64,000 nt of DNA from Chrysoporthe austroafricana (GCA_001051155.2 JYIP02000011.1:1-64000), one strand, 5' to 3'. Positions 11,852-23,846 are shown, counted from the stretch's first letter. A program made the numbers and translations. Notes: generated by a model from the sequence alone, not told the origin.

Positions 11852-13589
11852 GGCGGGCGGGAGGGTGCGCGCACGGGCTGCTCAGGTCATCGTTGGCAGT
11901 CTGGCCTCGGGCGAAGAGGAGGTTCTAGCAGGACTCGGAGTGGTCTTATACGTGTGGCATGGTGAGGAGGAGTGGACCGGCGGTCGTCGTAAGTGAGGGC
12001 AGAAGAATACGAAGCTGCCGAGGGTGACGCGCAGCGCAGCACCTGGTAGCAGCAGCGAAATGCGGCTGTATGCGGCTTGGCGGCACGTCCAGGGAGCCCA
12101 GGGAGCCCGACGGCCCCAGGCTTGCCTAGGGAGGCGTTCCACAGGAGCTGCCCCTATTTCCCGGGGTCAGCACACGCACGTCAGCCTGTCACCCTATGCA
12201 GCAACTGGCCTGTCCCGATTGGCGCGCCCAATTTCACGGATCGTCAGGGTCCTGACTGCTAACTGCCTGGCCCTGATCCGCCCTCTCGCCCTGAGACTCT
12301 GCCTCGACCTGTCTGTCTTTGTCCTGCAGTACCCACCAGCCACCTCAGCTCTCAGAAGCGAATCTCGCAGACCTCGAAGCCGAGCGCTGACGATGACGGC
12401 ATCCTGGTGGCCTTGCTGTGTGACTAGCCATCTGTTTCCAGACGCCCACTGGAGCCTAGCTCCCCAACGGAACAGTGTCTTGGTGCTGTGCTGCGAAGGA
12501 CGGACTTATACTGACTCTGGTTCTATCCAAGAGTTAATTGAGAAAGACTGAGATTCCACAGCCCCCTCAGCCAGTGGCATCAAGCCTCTCAGGTTTCCGC
12601 TGCCCAGCCTGATATTGTGTCTGGGTCGTGCATGCAGGCAGAGACAGGCCAGAGACAAGCCAGAGACAGGCCAGGTGGGGGAGCGTACTTCGTACGTCTG
12701 AGAAGAGCCTGCCTGCGGGCTCGGATTCCTGTGTGAAGTTGGACCTCTGCTCGTGGAACGTGAGGCAGCAGCCCACATCCGGGCTCAGGGACAAATACCG
12801 GGCAATCCCAGGACCTGATCTGGCGTTGTGAACGGCGGCATCGTACTGATTGCTGTAGAGGGGTGTTCAAACACACGGGCGTGGGAAACACCCAGTGCGC
12901 GGTGTGGTGTGCCTATGCCTGTTCAACAGAAACAGAGCAACGTGCGTGTTTCCAGGCGGCAGCAAATAAAGGGCCCAAGATCAGCGGTGAGACCACGGAC
13001 TGGAGGCAACCAAGACCATCTGCTGCACCTCAATCGCCTGCCCAGATCTCCCAGAGAGCGTTTAGGTTTTGATGATAAATAGTAGAGGGGTACCGCTCGT
13101 GCTGGGAGGCGATCCATAGGGGCGGGATGAACCTTCTGGGGTGCAGCTGGAAGCGACAGTCCCCCACAGGCCCATCCATGTCTGGCGCACGTGCCGGCTG
13201 CGGTAGATCCCTGTCCCCCTCCCTGGAGCCGCATCGCGTTTGATTGGGCTTCAAAGCCACCCAGGCCTGAGAGCAGTACGTCCTCCAGCTTCCAGCCTCG
13301 GCGCATCTTTTTGTCGCACGACGTCAACGACAGCCACCCCTCCCGCCCCTCGACTCCAGCCGCTCGCCGTCTCTGCGTCGCGCAGCCGCGTCGGTGCTTC
13401 CATCGAGAGGTCCGCCTCCGTGTCATCGGCCTCGATCGCGAATCGGCTCGTCCTCCGCCCCAGGCCCTGCCTCGATCTGCACGAGCTGTCCCGAGTCCGT
13501 CATCAGCCCACGCGCTGCCTGTCTCTGCGCCCCCCGAGCCGTCCCCGTCTGAGCCGCCGCCCTCTCGTCGCCCGCAGGCAGCCGTCAGT
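11852..13589. other. divergent intergenic region GUP1/TFIIS
   Basis: 1.7 kb between two divergently read genes. Open frames on both strands show no domain or convincing splicing. A C-rich stretch directly before 13590 reads like the TFIIS 5' untranslated region. Confidence 0.5.
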
Positions 13590-14782
13590 ATGGACCAGAA
13601 GAAGCTTAAGGAGCAGATCGACAACCTCAAGCTGGCCCTCCAGAAGAAGGAGCCTCCTACCACCATCGTCGCCATCCTCAAGGCCCTGGAGAAGGCAGAC
13701 TCCCCCAGCGAGGATGTCCTTCGGGTAAGCCAGCGTTGATCTGTGATTGACGAGCCGATCTGCAGCGGATCGCGGATCAGTTCTCGTTGACCTCGGCACC
13801 TGAAGCCCTGCCCGTGACCCCGCGGCGCGCGACCCCCTCCTCGCTGCGCGCCGCGCGTCGCACTCCCCCTTCTGGCCCTCACCCGGCACTGCTCACACCG
13901 GGCCTCGTACCCTGCCTTGTTGCAGCTACTGACTCTCTGTTCGGTGACAGTCCACCAAGGCGGGCCAGCACATCGGCAAGCTGCGCCATGACCCGAGTGT
14001 CGCCGAGGAGATCCGCGTAGCCGCCAAGAAGGTCGTCGACAAGTGGAAGCAGGCGGTGCAGAGCAAGAAGCACAAGGGCGGTGCGACGATCCCCACCCGC
14101 ACCAGCACCCCCTCCACCACCGCCTCGCCCGCCCCTCCGCCCACCCCGTCCACGAGCAGGCCCTACCAGGGCGACGCCGAGAAGCGCAATCACAAGGTCG
14201 ACAGCCCCAAGACCGACGTGACCGACTCTCCCGTCCGCAACAACTGCATCATCGTCATGTACAATGGCATCTGCTACCAGAACCCCGACTCGGTCGAGAC
14301 CGTGCTGGCCAAGGCCGTCGAGGTCGAGGCCGCCGCCTTTAAGCATTTCGGCGGCGAGAACGCCGAGTATCGGGCCAAGATGCGGTCTCTGTTCCAGAAC
14401 CTCAAGGTCAAGAGCAACACGGAGCTACGCCGCAAGGTGCGGCTGGGCGAGATCACGCCTGCCGACTTTGTCAGGATGAGCCAGGACGAGCTCAAGAGCC
14501 AGGAGCACAAGGAGCGCGACAAGGCCCTCGAGAAGGAGAACCTCAACAACGCGCAGGTGGCCCAGCCCGAGAAGAGCATCAGCGACGCCCTCACCTGCGG
14601 CAAGTGCGGGCAGAAGAAGGTCAGCTACTCGCAGGCCCAGACCCGCAGCGCTGACGAGCCCATGACCACGTTCTGCGAGTGTCTGAACTGCGGCAACCGC
14701 TGGAAGGTACGTGCTATCACCCTGGTGCGCCTGGTCGGTGCTTCTTTTGTCTAACATCTCCACCCGATTCAAGTTCTCGTGA
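13590..14782 (+). CDS. transcription elongation factor S-II (TFIIS)
   Basis: Three exons (13590-13724, 13951-14706, 14774-14782) give 299 residues. TFIIS rescues arrested RNA polymerase II by stimulating its RNA-cleavage activity in the nucleus. Seen in the sequence are an N-terminal LW-type helical domain split by intron 1, a Ser/Thr/Pro linker at about 90-145, the polymerase-binding central domain at about 145-240, and the C-terminal zinc ribbon with Cys261, Cys264, Cys289 and Cys292. The acidic hairpin RSADEP (277-282) carries the Asp-Glu pair that enters the polymerase active site. The last coding exon is only nine bases, Phe-Ser-stop, restoring the family's typical WKFS end; without it the frame would run into intron sequence. 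Length and domain order are as usual for fungi. Confidence 0.95.
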
Positions 14783-15172
14783 GCAGCGCCGGCTTGGTCG
14801 TCTGGCAGGCCGCTACCTCGCAAGGCATGTGGCCGCCAGGCTTTCGCCCCCGGCCTGCGCCGGTCCGGCTTCTTCCGCCGGACGCATTTTTTATTTCGCC
14901 TCGTCAAAAGGTGTTGGCGGCGTAATGGACAACGGAGGGTGTTGAGGGAATAGGATAGCTGGCAGTCCAGCAGGGGAGTTACTTGACTTTGCGCGTCGGA
15001 GACCTTGCCCACTTTTCGCGTGGTTGTGCGGCCGTGTACGTCGCCCTTCGCTCCGGGGAAATACGAGGGTGTCAGGAGCCTAGAGGTATGCCCTTCTCAT
15101 CATAGATTCTTGTCTCTACTGCTGCGGTCTCCACCCCGGAGACACGCTCCGGGGCGGCGGCATGTCGTTTTC
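14783..15172. other. convergent 3' intergenic region
   Basis: 390 bp between the stop of TFIIS and the stop of the cysteine-synthase-like gene on the opposite strand. I see nothing in it beyond the likely 3' untranslated regions. Confidence 0.5.
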
Positions 15173-16588
15173 CTACGTACGCGCCTGCTCGATCCCAAGC
15201 AGGGCAAATAAATCTAGAGACTCGTGCGGCTCCTCCAGTCCCATCTCCGCGATCCTCTTGTAGAACTTGCTCAGGTGCCTCTGGCCGGAGTCGCACAGGA
15301 TGGTGACCACCTGGCTGCCCTCGGGCAGCTTCATCGCCGTCACGACGGCGGCCACCAGGTTGACGGCGCTACTGCTCCCTGCGAACACGCCCTCGTTTTC
15401 GACCAGCCACCGCGCCATCCGGCACGCCTGGTCGTCCGTCACCCTCACCGCGTCGTCGATCAGCTCCCGCCCCGCCTCGAAGTTCTCCGTGATCCGCGTG
15501 ATGCCGACCCCCTCGACGATGGTGTCGACCTGCTGCCGCCGCCGCGTGCCCTCCCGCTCGGTGGGCGAGTACATGACGCCGTACTTGACCTTGTTGTACA
15601 GGCCGCTGCCCTGCGGGTCCGCGAGGACGACGCGCACGCGGCCGCCCAGCCCGGCCACCTCCTTGAGGTACCGCGCGACGCCCGAGATGGTGCCGCCGGT
15701 GCCGGCGCCGGCGACGAAGGCGGCGACGTCGCCGCCGGCCTGCGCGAGGATCTCCGGGCCGGTCGAGCGCAGGTGGGCGGTCCAGTTGGCGGCGCTCTCG
15801 AACTGGTCGGCGAAGAAGCCGACGGTGCCATCGCCCCACCGGGCCTCGTGCTCGAACGCCCGCCGCCGCGCCAGGTTGACGAAGTGGTCCGAGCTGGTGA
15901 TGGGCGCGGGGGTGACGCGCTCGACGGAGGCGCCGAGCTGGCGCAGCAGGTCGGACTTCTCGGCGGCGACGTCGGACGGCATGCAGATGTGGCAGCGGTA
16001 GCCGCGGGCGCGCGCGAGGGTGGCGAGCGAGATGCCCGTGCTGCCGACGGTGCCCTCGTAGATGGTGTCGCGGCAGCCGGGGCGGAGCAGGCCCTGCTGC
16101 TCGGCGGCGAGGACCATGGCCAGCGCGACGCGGTCCTTGGGGGACCCGCCGCAGCCGTTCAGGAACTCGGCCTTGGCGAGGATGGTGCGGCCCGTGAGCC
16201 GCGACAGGGCCCGGAGGCGGAGGAGCGGCGTGTGCCCGATGGTGGCCTCAATGCCCTCGGCGACGACGGGGGCGCCGGCGCCGGCGGGGTCGTCGAGGAG
16301 GCCGTCCCCGCCGGGCTCGCGGTCCTCGAGTTGGAGGGGCGGGCCGAAGAAGAGGCTGCTCCGCCGCGGGTCCGGGTAGAGCGTCGACGCAGTGGAGTTG
16401 CGGCGGGCCCTGGGGGCGCCGCCCTTCCTGGCGGAGGACCTGTACCGCCGCTCGAGGTCCGGGTAGAGGTCCGGGTAGAGGTCCTTGAAGCCGAGGGTGA
16501 CGAGGATCCCGGCGACGAAGGCGATGGTGAGGGCGGCGGTGCCGTAGACCCTGGGGTGAAGGCTGAGCTGGCTGGTGAGAGGCGGCAT
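15173..16588 (-). CDS. membrane-anchored cysteine synthase-like PLP enzyme
   Basis: A single-exon gene of about 471 residues from the ATG at 16588. A hydrophobic segment at about 14-34 should anchor it in a membrane, followed by a basic Ser/Arg linker and a fold-type II PLP domain. Lys151, in GGSPKDRVAL, is the expected Schiff-base lysine; EGTVGSTGISLA is the phosphate-binding loop and GAGTGGTISGVARYLKE the second glycine-rich loop. The architecture recalls yeast Mcy1 (YGR012W), a mitochondrial outer-membrane cysteine-synthase-like protein, whose reaction would be O-acetylserine plus sulfide to cysteine. The frame stays open 38 codons further upstream, but that part is mostly poly-Arg encoded by a trinucleotide microsatellite, so I prefer the inner start. 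Substrate is not proven by sequence. Confidence 0.85.
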   Translation of the reverse strand: MPPLTSQLSLHPRVYGTAALTIAFVAGILVTLGFKDLYPDLYPDLERRYRSSARKGGAPRARRNSTASTLYPDPRRSSLFFGPPLQLEDREPGGDGLLDDPAGAGAPVVAEGIEATIGHTPLLRLRALSRLTGRTILAKAEFLNGCGGSPKDRVALAMVLAAEQQGLLRPGCRDTIYEGTVGSTGISLATLARARGYRCHICMPSDVAAEKSDLLRQLGASVERVTPAPITSSDHFVNLARRRAFEHEARWGDGTVGFFADQFESAANWTAHLRSTGPEILAQAGGDVAAFVAGAGTGGTISGVARYLKEVAGLGGRVRVVLADPQGSGLYNKVKYGVMYSPTEREGTRRRQQVDTIVEGVGITRITENFEAGRELIDDAVRVTDDQACRMARWLVENEGVFAGSSSAVNLVAAVVTAMKLPEGSQVVTILCDSGQRHLSKFYKRIAEMGLEEPHESLDLFALLGIEQART

Positions 16589-16628
16589 GGCGTTCCTGGT
16601 TATACCACCCCTATCAGTCCTCTCATAA

Positions 16629-16661
16629 GGTCGTCGTCGTCGTCTTCGTCGTCGTCGTCGT
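16629..16661. repeat. GTC/GAC trinucleotide microsatellite
   Basis: A near-perfect GTC run just upstream of the chosen start of the cysteine-synthase-like gene. On the minus strand it would read as a poly-Arg stretch if translation began further upstream. Confidence 0.85.
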
Positions 16662-17070
16662 GGTTTTATTTCTATATGCCGAATTTCATCTTCTGTTTCC
16701 AATTCGTCTTTGGAAGAGGAGATTTACACGCTCTGAGGAAAGATGAAGAAATGCAGAGAGAAAGCGCCGTGGTTGCGTGGGATCTCTCGCCTGTCACGTT
16801 GATGTCATGCATGAGAATTTCATTGAATTACTTGGGTACCTGCTGTGAGTACTGCCATAGCTAGTACGAGTAAGTATCCTACTGGGTAGCTCGAGGTTCT
16901 GGGGAGCAGAGCTCTGGCCAATACGATCGTGCCGTCGACCCCCCCCCCAACCCCCCCACCACGTCTTGACCCGTCCTCGCCTCGCAGCAAGCCCAAGCTC
17001 GACTCGACTAGAGCACACGACCAGGCTGACCTGCCCTGGCACCTCCCTCCTCACCCAACCCGCGCCGCCT
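16662..17070. other. divergent promoter region
   Basis: About 400 bp between the divergent cysteine-synthase-like and NDUFAF7-like genes. A C-rich run is present at about 16939-16961. Nothing else is recognised. Confidence 0.45.
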
Positions 17071-18817
17071 ATGGACTCGCCCATCGTGACCCAGCTGTTC
17101 AGGCAGCTCTTCCGCCACGGCCACCCGGCGTGCCACGCTCGTCGCAACCTCACGAACCTCGCGGCCGCCCTGCACCACGGCCGGCAGCTCAGACAGCTGC
17201 GCGCCCTGTCGTCCCGGAGGAGCAGAGGCCCCGTCTCGACGGCGGAGAAGGAGCGCGGCTGGCAGCAGCGGAACCATGTGCTCCCCAAGGACAAGTCCGA
17301 GGACGTGCAGCGGTATCCCACCGTCACGGCGAGGGACCTGAGGTCGTACGTGGAGCGGCCGAGGAGGGTCAAGATGCTGATGCGAGATTTCATCGAAGGT
17401 CAGTCGCCCACCGCGTGGGAGGTCGGCACACAACCGTGCTGACAAGAAGTCGCGGCGCCCACAGACAGCCTCTACAACCCCCACTACGGATACTTCTCGA
17501 AGCAGGTTGTCATCTTCACCCCCGGCGAGCCCTTCGACTTCCCCTCCATCCGCGACGAGCTGGAGTTCCACGCCCTCCTCTCCCGGCGCTACACCGAGTT
17601 CGAGGATGCCCTCGACGCCGACGCCCCCTCCGACACTCGCCAGCTCTGGTACACGCCCACCGAGCTCTTTCGCCCGTACTATGGCGAGGCCGTCGCGCGC
17701 TACCTCTGCGAGAACTACAGGCACACCAACTTCCCCTACCACGACCTGATCATCTACGAGATGGGCGCCGGCCGCGGCACGCTGATGCTCAACATCCTGG
17801 ACTACATCCGCGACGTCGAGCCCGAGGTCTACGAGCGGACGCGCTACAGGATCATTGAGATCTCCAGCAACCTCGCCGGCGTCCAGCGCGCGTCCCTGGC
17901 CGCCACCGCCGCCTCGCGGGGCCACCGTGGCAAGGTCGAGATCATCAACCGGTCCATCTTCGACTGGCGCGACCCCGTGCCCGAGCCGTGCTTCTTCCTC
18001 GCCTTCGAGGTCTTCGACAACTTCGCCCACGACATCCTGCGGTACGACCTCGCCACCGAGGAGCCCCTGCAGGGCACCGTGCTGATCGACGGGGACGGCG
18101 ACTTCTACGAGTTCTTCGCCCCCGTCGCCGACCCCACCATCGCGCGCTTCCTGCGCCTGCGCCACGTCGCCACCGAGGGCATCTACCCGCTCCCCTACCA
18201 CAGCCCGTCCGGCCGCGGCCTCCCCAAGCGGGAGCCGCCGTGGGCCGGCGGCCTGCGGAGGCTGCGCGACGGCCTGCTGCGTCGCGGCGGCAGCAGCGGC
18301 CTGTCGGAGCCCGAGTACGTCCCCACACGGCTGATGGGCTTCTTCGAGGTCCTGGAGCGCTTCTTCCCGAACCACCAGCTGGTCACGAGCGACTTCCACT
18401 CCCTGCCCGAGGCGATCGGCGGGCTGAACGCGCCCATCGTGCAGACCAGGTACCAGCGGACGCCGGTGCCGATCAGCACGCCTCTGGTGAGTAGTCTTTC
18501 CTCCCGCAATTTTTTTTTCCCGCTCCGGCAGGGCAAGGGAGTGGGCTGAGTAGTCTGTGTGTGGCTGACACTGACTGACGGTGCGCGGCCAGGTCCACCA
18601 AGGCTACTTCGACATCATGTTCCCCACCGACTTCGTCACCATGGAGGCCGTCTACCGCTCCATCACCGGCAAGCTAAGCCGCGTCTGGTCGCACGAGGAC
18701 TTCATGCGCAGCTGGGCGTTCGTCGAGGACTGCGAGACGCGCAACGGCGAGAACCCCCTGCTCAGCTGGTACAAGAACGCCAGCGTCATGATGACGTGGA
18801 ACTACAGGCAGATGTAG
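17071..18817 (+). CDS. NDUFAF7/MidA-type mitochondrial methyltransferase
   Basis: Three exons (17071-17398, 17465-18486, 18593-18817) give 524 residues. The first 50 residues are basic and free of acidic residues, as in a mitochondrial presequence. The rest matches the SAM-dependent methyltransferase family of human NDUFAF7 (MidA), which dimethylates an arginine of the complex I subunit NDUFS2 during assembly. The SAM site is EMGAGRGTL at about 208-216, preceded by the family's substrate-side block with SLYNPHYGYFSKQ near 111. A FEVFDN segment follows in the position of the post-I acidic loop. Fungi of this group have complex I, so the role fits. The first splice must be phase 1 for the NPHYGYF frame to continue. 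Longer than the human protein because of an inserted Arg/Gly loop near 365-390. Confidence 0.85.
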
Positions 18818-19212
18818 GCCCGGCGCGCGCAAATAGACGTGGTGTAGATAGAAAATAGGATCAGAAGGGGGTGCCCGGACCGAGGTGGAGGACGCCTTGT
18901 GCGCGGCACACATAGGAGAGAGGAACCTGATACCCCCTGCGGAACTCTTCGCTAGCCTTGACGCTCAAGTCTCTTCTCGCATTGAGGCCGCCCCTGAACC
19001 GCCTAGATGATACATGCCACTGCGGTAAATTCGCCAGTGTCCTTCGGCCTTTTAGCACGGCTACACCTCCCGAGATACCCTTAGAGATACAGTGTAGATT
19101 ACGGTACATAACGTACATATGGAGCGATAGCAACATCTATTGAATCCTATAACACCGTTCGTCCTTTTGCAACCATCCGATATGCATTGAACTTCCCTCA
19201 CATCCTTCCGCC
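18818..19212. other. convergent 3' intergenic region
   Basis: About 395 bp between two stops on opposite strands. Nothing is recognised beyond probable 3' untranslated regions. Confidence 0.5.
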
Positions 19213-22200
19213 TCAAATCTTCAGCTTCTTCATCTCCTCAGCCAGCCACTTCTCGGCCGTCGCCACCGCCTCCTCGATCTTCTCGGGCTGCGTGCCCGAG
19301 CCCTGGCGCGTCGGCTCCTTCCCGCCCGCCTTGCCGCCGATGACCTCCGACACGGTCGCGGACCACTTCTCGGCGGTGATGCCCTTGGAAGCGAGGTCCT
19401 GTGTCCACATTGATTAGCGTCATCCCATCTTCGATCTTGACTAACACTGTATGAAGAAGGAAAAAAAAAGGGGGGGGGTGACAACTTACAGTGCCAACAT
19501 ATACGCCGTGCACGACACCGCCCTCCTTGCTGCCTCCAAAGACGTACACACTCTTCGCCTTGTCCTTGCTCTTGAAGTGCGTCATGACATCTGAGATGGC
19601 CTTCATGTTCGCACTGATCGGCAGCTGGCCGACGAACCACGTGCTGTCCTTGTTCTCGGGCTTGGCGAAGTGGCCCGTCACGGTGTCCAGCGCGGTCTTG
19701 CTCTCGGCCTTCTGGCGCTTCTTCTGCTCGTCCACGACGGACTTCTGGATCTTGGCAAACGTCTGCCGCAGGTCCTCCTTCTCTAGCACTGAGAGCGTCA
19801 GCTGGCCTAGCTCGACACCCGTCCGCTTGACCTGGTCTTCCTTCTCGGGGCCGAAGGGGAGCTTCTCGAGCTCCTTCAGCCTGCCGGCGAACTCCTTGGC
19901 GAGTCGCTGGACCTCGTGCGCGGCGTCGCCCGTGTACGCGACCATCCGCCTGATGCCCTTGGCGATCCCGCTCTCCTCCACGATGATCAGATCCTTGATG
20001 ATGCCCGTCTGGTCGACGTGGGTACCGCCGCAGAACTCGACACTAACCTTGCGCCATTCGGGGTTCTTGGGGTTCTCCAGGAGCATGTCCACGTCGATAC
20101 CGACGGAGACCACACGTACGGGGTTGGGATACGTCTCACCGAACACGGCGCGCACGCCCTCAATCTGCCGCGCGGCTTCGAGTTCCACGTCCTTGTAGTA
20201 GATCTGGGCGTTCTGCTTGATGTACGCGTTGGACAGGTCCTCGATCTTCTTGATCTCGTCATTCGTCACGCCCGTCTTGTGCGAGAAGTCGAAGCGCAGC
20301 TTATCCTCGTCGACCAGCGAGCCCTTCTGGTTAACATCGTCGCCCAGCACCTCGCGCAGGGAGTGGTTGAGGATGTGTGTGCCGGTGTGGTTGTTGCGGA
20401 TGGGCTGCCGCCGCAGCTCGTCGTACTCGCAGATGACCTTGTCGCCCGAGGTAAGCGAGCCGTGGGCAAAGTAGCCGACGTGCACCACGTAGCCTCCGTA
20501 TTCCTGCACGTCCTCAACTTTGAATTCCGCGACGTCGTCATCCACGAGGATCCGGCCAGTGTCCGCAACCTGGCCACCAGACTCGGCGTAGAAGTTTGTC
20601 TGATCGAGGATGAGCCCAAGGGGTGTCTCCACCGGTATATCCTTCGATGACTGGACAAACTTCTCGCCCGTGAAGATCAACTGCACCTTCGCGGTGATAT
20701 CGCCCTTTCCGTACTTCGCTTCCGAGTCTGGTCGGGGTACCTTGTGCTGGTTTTCCAGCTCCGCAATCTGGTGCACATTCAACTTGGGGAACGCCTGCGC
20801 CTTGTCCTTGACCTTCTTGCTGGCCTCCCGAGCCTCTTCCCTCGCCTTGGCGATGTCAGACTCGTCTGTTGGCTCCATCCCGCGCTCCTCGGTCATCAGC
20901 TTCGTGAGGTCCTCGGGGAAGCCATACGTGTCGTATAATCTCCAGACCTGCAGGCCAGACAGCTTCTTCTCGCCCTTCTTGTCCGCATCCGCGACAAACT
21001 TCTCAAACCGCTTCTCGCCGCGGTCGAGGGTCTTTGCAAATGCCTCCTCCTCCTCGTCGAGGATTTCAGCGATATCCTTCTGCTTTTTGACGATCTCGGG
21101 GAACTGCTCGCCCATCTGCTCGACGAGCGCGGGCAGGATCTTGGAGAAGAAGGATCCGATCTCCGCGTTGAAGTACTTGCGAGCATACCGCGATCCTCTC
21201 CGAAGTACTCTGCGCACCACATATCCTCTTCCCTCGTTATTCGGGACCGCGCCGTCAGCCATGGAGAAGGTGAGCAGCCTGATGTGATCCGCCACCACAC
21301 GGTACGCGGTATCTATGCCATCCACGTCGTCCTTGCCATACTTGTCGGTATACAGCCTGGCACCAGTAACCTCCTGTATTCTCGCGAACAGTGGGGTGAA
21401 GACGTCGGTGGCGTAATTGGATATCTTGTCCTGCAGCGCGGAAACAAGACGCTCGTAGCCCATACCGGTGTCGATATGTTTGGCAGGGAGTGATTTCAGG
21501 GTCTTGTCCTTTTGTCTGTCGAACTGGATAAACACGTTGTTCCAGATCTCCACAACCAATGGGTCGTCCTGGTTGACGAGATGTGCGGCATTGCGGCCTC
21601 CCACCTTGTCGTAGTGCACCTCGCTGCAGGGACCGCATGGGCCCTGGTCACCCATCTCCCAGAAGTTGTCCTTCATGTTTCCTGGCAGGATATGGTCGTC
21701 CGGTACGCCCACGGACTTCCACAGCTCCTTGGCCTCCAGATCGGCATCCAGACCCATGGCAGGGTTGCCCTCAAAGTATGTGACGTACAGCCTCGCGGGA
21801 TCCAGTGCGTAGACCTTGGTCAGCAGTTCCCACGTCATGCTGATGGCCTCCTTCTTGAAGTAGTCCCCAAAAGACCAGTTGCCCAGCATCTCGAAGAACG
21901 TGTGGTGGTAGGAGTCCTTGCCGACATCGTCGAGGTCGTTGTGCTTTCCGCCGGCGCGGATACACTTTTGGGTGTCTACGGCGCGCTTGAGGGAGGCCAT
22001 GCTGTCAGACTTGTTGACCGTGCCGAGGAAGATGGGCTTGAATTGGTTCATGCCGGCGTTGGTGAAGAGCAGGGTCGGGTCATTGTGAGGGACGACGGAG
22101 GAGGAGGGCACTGCAGGATGGTACCGTCAGCTCGACTGCGTTCGAGATACACATGGGACACTGGGGCCCTCTCCACATAGGCGGCCGCGAACTGAAGGTC

Positions 22201-22310
22201 GTGCCACCACGTTATAAGACTCTTATTGTACCTATCGTGTGCCCTCTCTCGGCGAAGTAGTCGAGGAAGGTCTTGCGGACCGTGAGGGCGGTCCACTTGC
22301 CCTCGTACAT
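19213..22310 (-). CDS. ALA1: alanyl-tRNA synthetase
   Basis: Three exons (22310-22232, 22110-19490, 19398-19213) give about 961 residues. The class II aminoacylation core is plain: [30 protein letters not shown] and [15 protein letters not shown] in the first 110 residues. The editing domain carries the zinc-binding HTGTHILNH at about residue 600 and CGGTH at about 720, which remove mischarged Ser and Gly. The C-Ala domain ends the protein after the 91-bp last intron. The start at 22310 matches the usual beginning of the cytosolic form. The frame stays open upstream, with in-frame ATGs at 22688 and 22679, and the residues just before 22310 look like a mitochondrial presequence (see findings). 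Fungi commonly make cytosolic and mitochondrial enzyme from one AlaRS gene. Confidence 0.96.
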
Positions 22311-22972
22311 GATGGGCAGAGGGGTTGAGGAGGAGGTTGTCGATCGTTGAGAAAAAGCTCGAATGGGCGACCTCGATAACAGGGCTGCTCTCGATCTGGC
22401 CTGCGACCCGGGTCTTGACGGTGACAGCAGCGGTGCGGCGTTGCTGGTGGCGGTGGTGATGGTGGGGCAGACTGTTCTGCAGGTCGGTGTCAGAGGGCAG
22501 CTCGAGCGCGGGGTGTTGAGGTGGGCGGGTTCTATAGCCCTGTAGAGCTTTCTGGAATGAGTCAAAGACCCTACAAAAGGCGACCGGCCCCTCTCCCTCA
22601 GCCCGGCGGCGCTCAGATGCGACCAGGAAACAGCACCCGCAGCAGCACTCAACCTCAGACCACGGATGCGCCTCTGCATCAATCGCATCGACTCTCCAGA
22701 GACGGAATCACGCCCTTCGGTCGACAACGCCCTCGGCAACGGCAACGGCAACTGCAACGGAGCACAGCAGACCCGCCTGGCGACCACGTCGGAAGAGTCA
22801 CAAGTCCAGACGACAGAACCTGCGACTTCACCCGAGCTGTCTCGCCGACCCTCTTTTTTTGCCCTTGCCACTAGCCGATGGTCTGATTGGGGTGGTGACC
22901 CGCTGGTAGCAACTTAGCATCTGCAGTGAGTGAGGAAAGAGGAGGAAAGCAGCAGACGGATCTCTCTAGAAG
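22311..22972. other. divergent region with possible AlaRS leader
   Basis: About 660 bp between the AlaRS start and the next gene. On the minus strand it is open in frame with AlaRS and ends in an Arg/Ser/Ala-rich stretch. The plus strand shows no convincing gene before 22973. Confidence 0.5.
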
Positions 22973-23846
22973 ATGATGCTAGGTCGACCCCTAACCCACA
23001 TGCCTGCCACGACCTCCATCTCCACCCAGTACCAGAGCATGGAGGGGTATCAGCCTACCACGGTGTTTGCACCCGCCACCACCACCACCCCGTTCGACCA
23101 GCAACAGCAACAGCAGCCACGCATGCGCCGCAAGAGGAAGGCAGACGTTCAAGATGCCCACAATGAGAGGCTGGCCAAGCGCATGAGCCTGTTGAATATC
23201 GGTACGGCCTCCCTCTCCTCGCTCCCACTGTGTCCGGTCCCGCCAGTCCTCTGACATCATCGCAGAGCAGAACGGCACCAGGCTCTATGTCCCCGTCGAG
23301 CAGCCACAGCTTCAGCGACAGCCGCCGCCCGAGCCCTCACTGGCCGCCAGCGATGCCGCTGCTCCCCCAATCGTGGAGGATGAGCCTATGCAGCTCGACG
23401 ACACGAAGCACAAGGTGTACATCTACAACCTAGACGACGAGCTCTCCTCCGACAACGAGTCTGAGCCCGAGCAGGGCCGCCTCGCCTTCCTGCCCGACAT
23501 CGAGAAGCACCTGCGCGCGAACCGCATCCCCATGCTCAAGCCCGTCCTCCCGAACAAGGACGGGGAGCTCGCCGGCATGCAGCTGGTCCTGTACTCCGAC
23601 GGGCCCAGCTCCATCACCGTGCCCGAGGAGCAGGACAGCGTTCGCAAGGCGGTCCTCGAGGCGCGCGCGAGGGTCAGGCAGAGGCAGGCCGAGCAGAGGC
23701 GAGAGGCCGATACGGCGAGGCCCACAAAGATGTCGTTTGCAACGCCTGTCAGGTTCACGCCCCCGGCCCAGCCCAGCTCGAGTGCCGCTCCTGCTAAGGA
23801 CGCAATGATTTCTGACTATGACGCGGACGCGATGGATATTGACTAG
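22973..23846 (+). CDS. conserved hypothetical acidic protein
   Basis: Two exons (22973-23201, 23266-23846) joined in phase 1 give 269 residues. No enzyme motif is visible. The N-terminal part is Gln/Thr-rich with a basic cluster (MRRKRKADVQ near residue 50) that could be a nuclear localisation signal. After the intron come a short acidic region (YIYNLDDELSSDNESEPEQG), a segment of mixed character around FLPDIEKHLRANRIPML, and an Arg/Glu-rich helix at about 205-230. The end, with DYDADAMDID, is acidic. A nuclear role is a guess from composition. In-frame ATGs at 22976 and 23000 are alternative starts. Confidence 0.7.
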
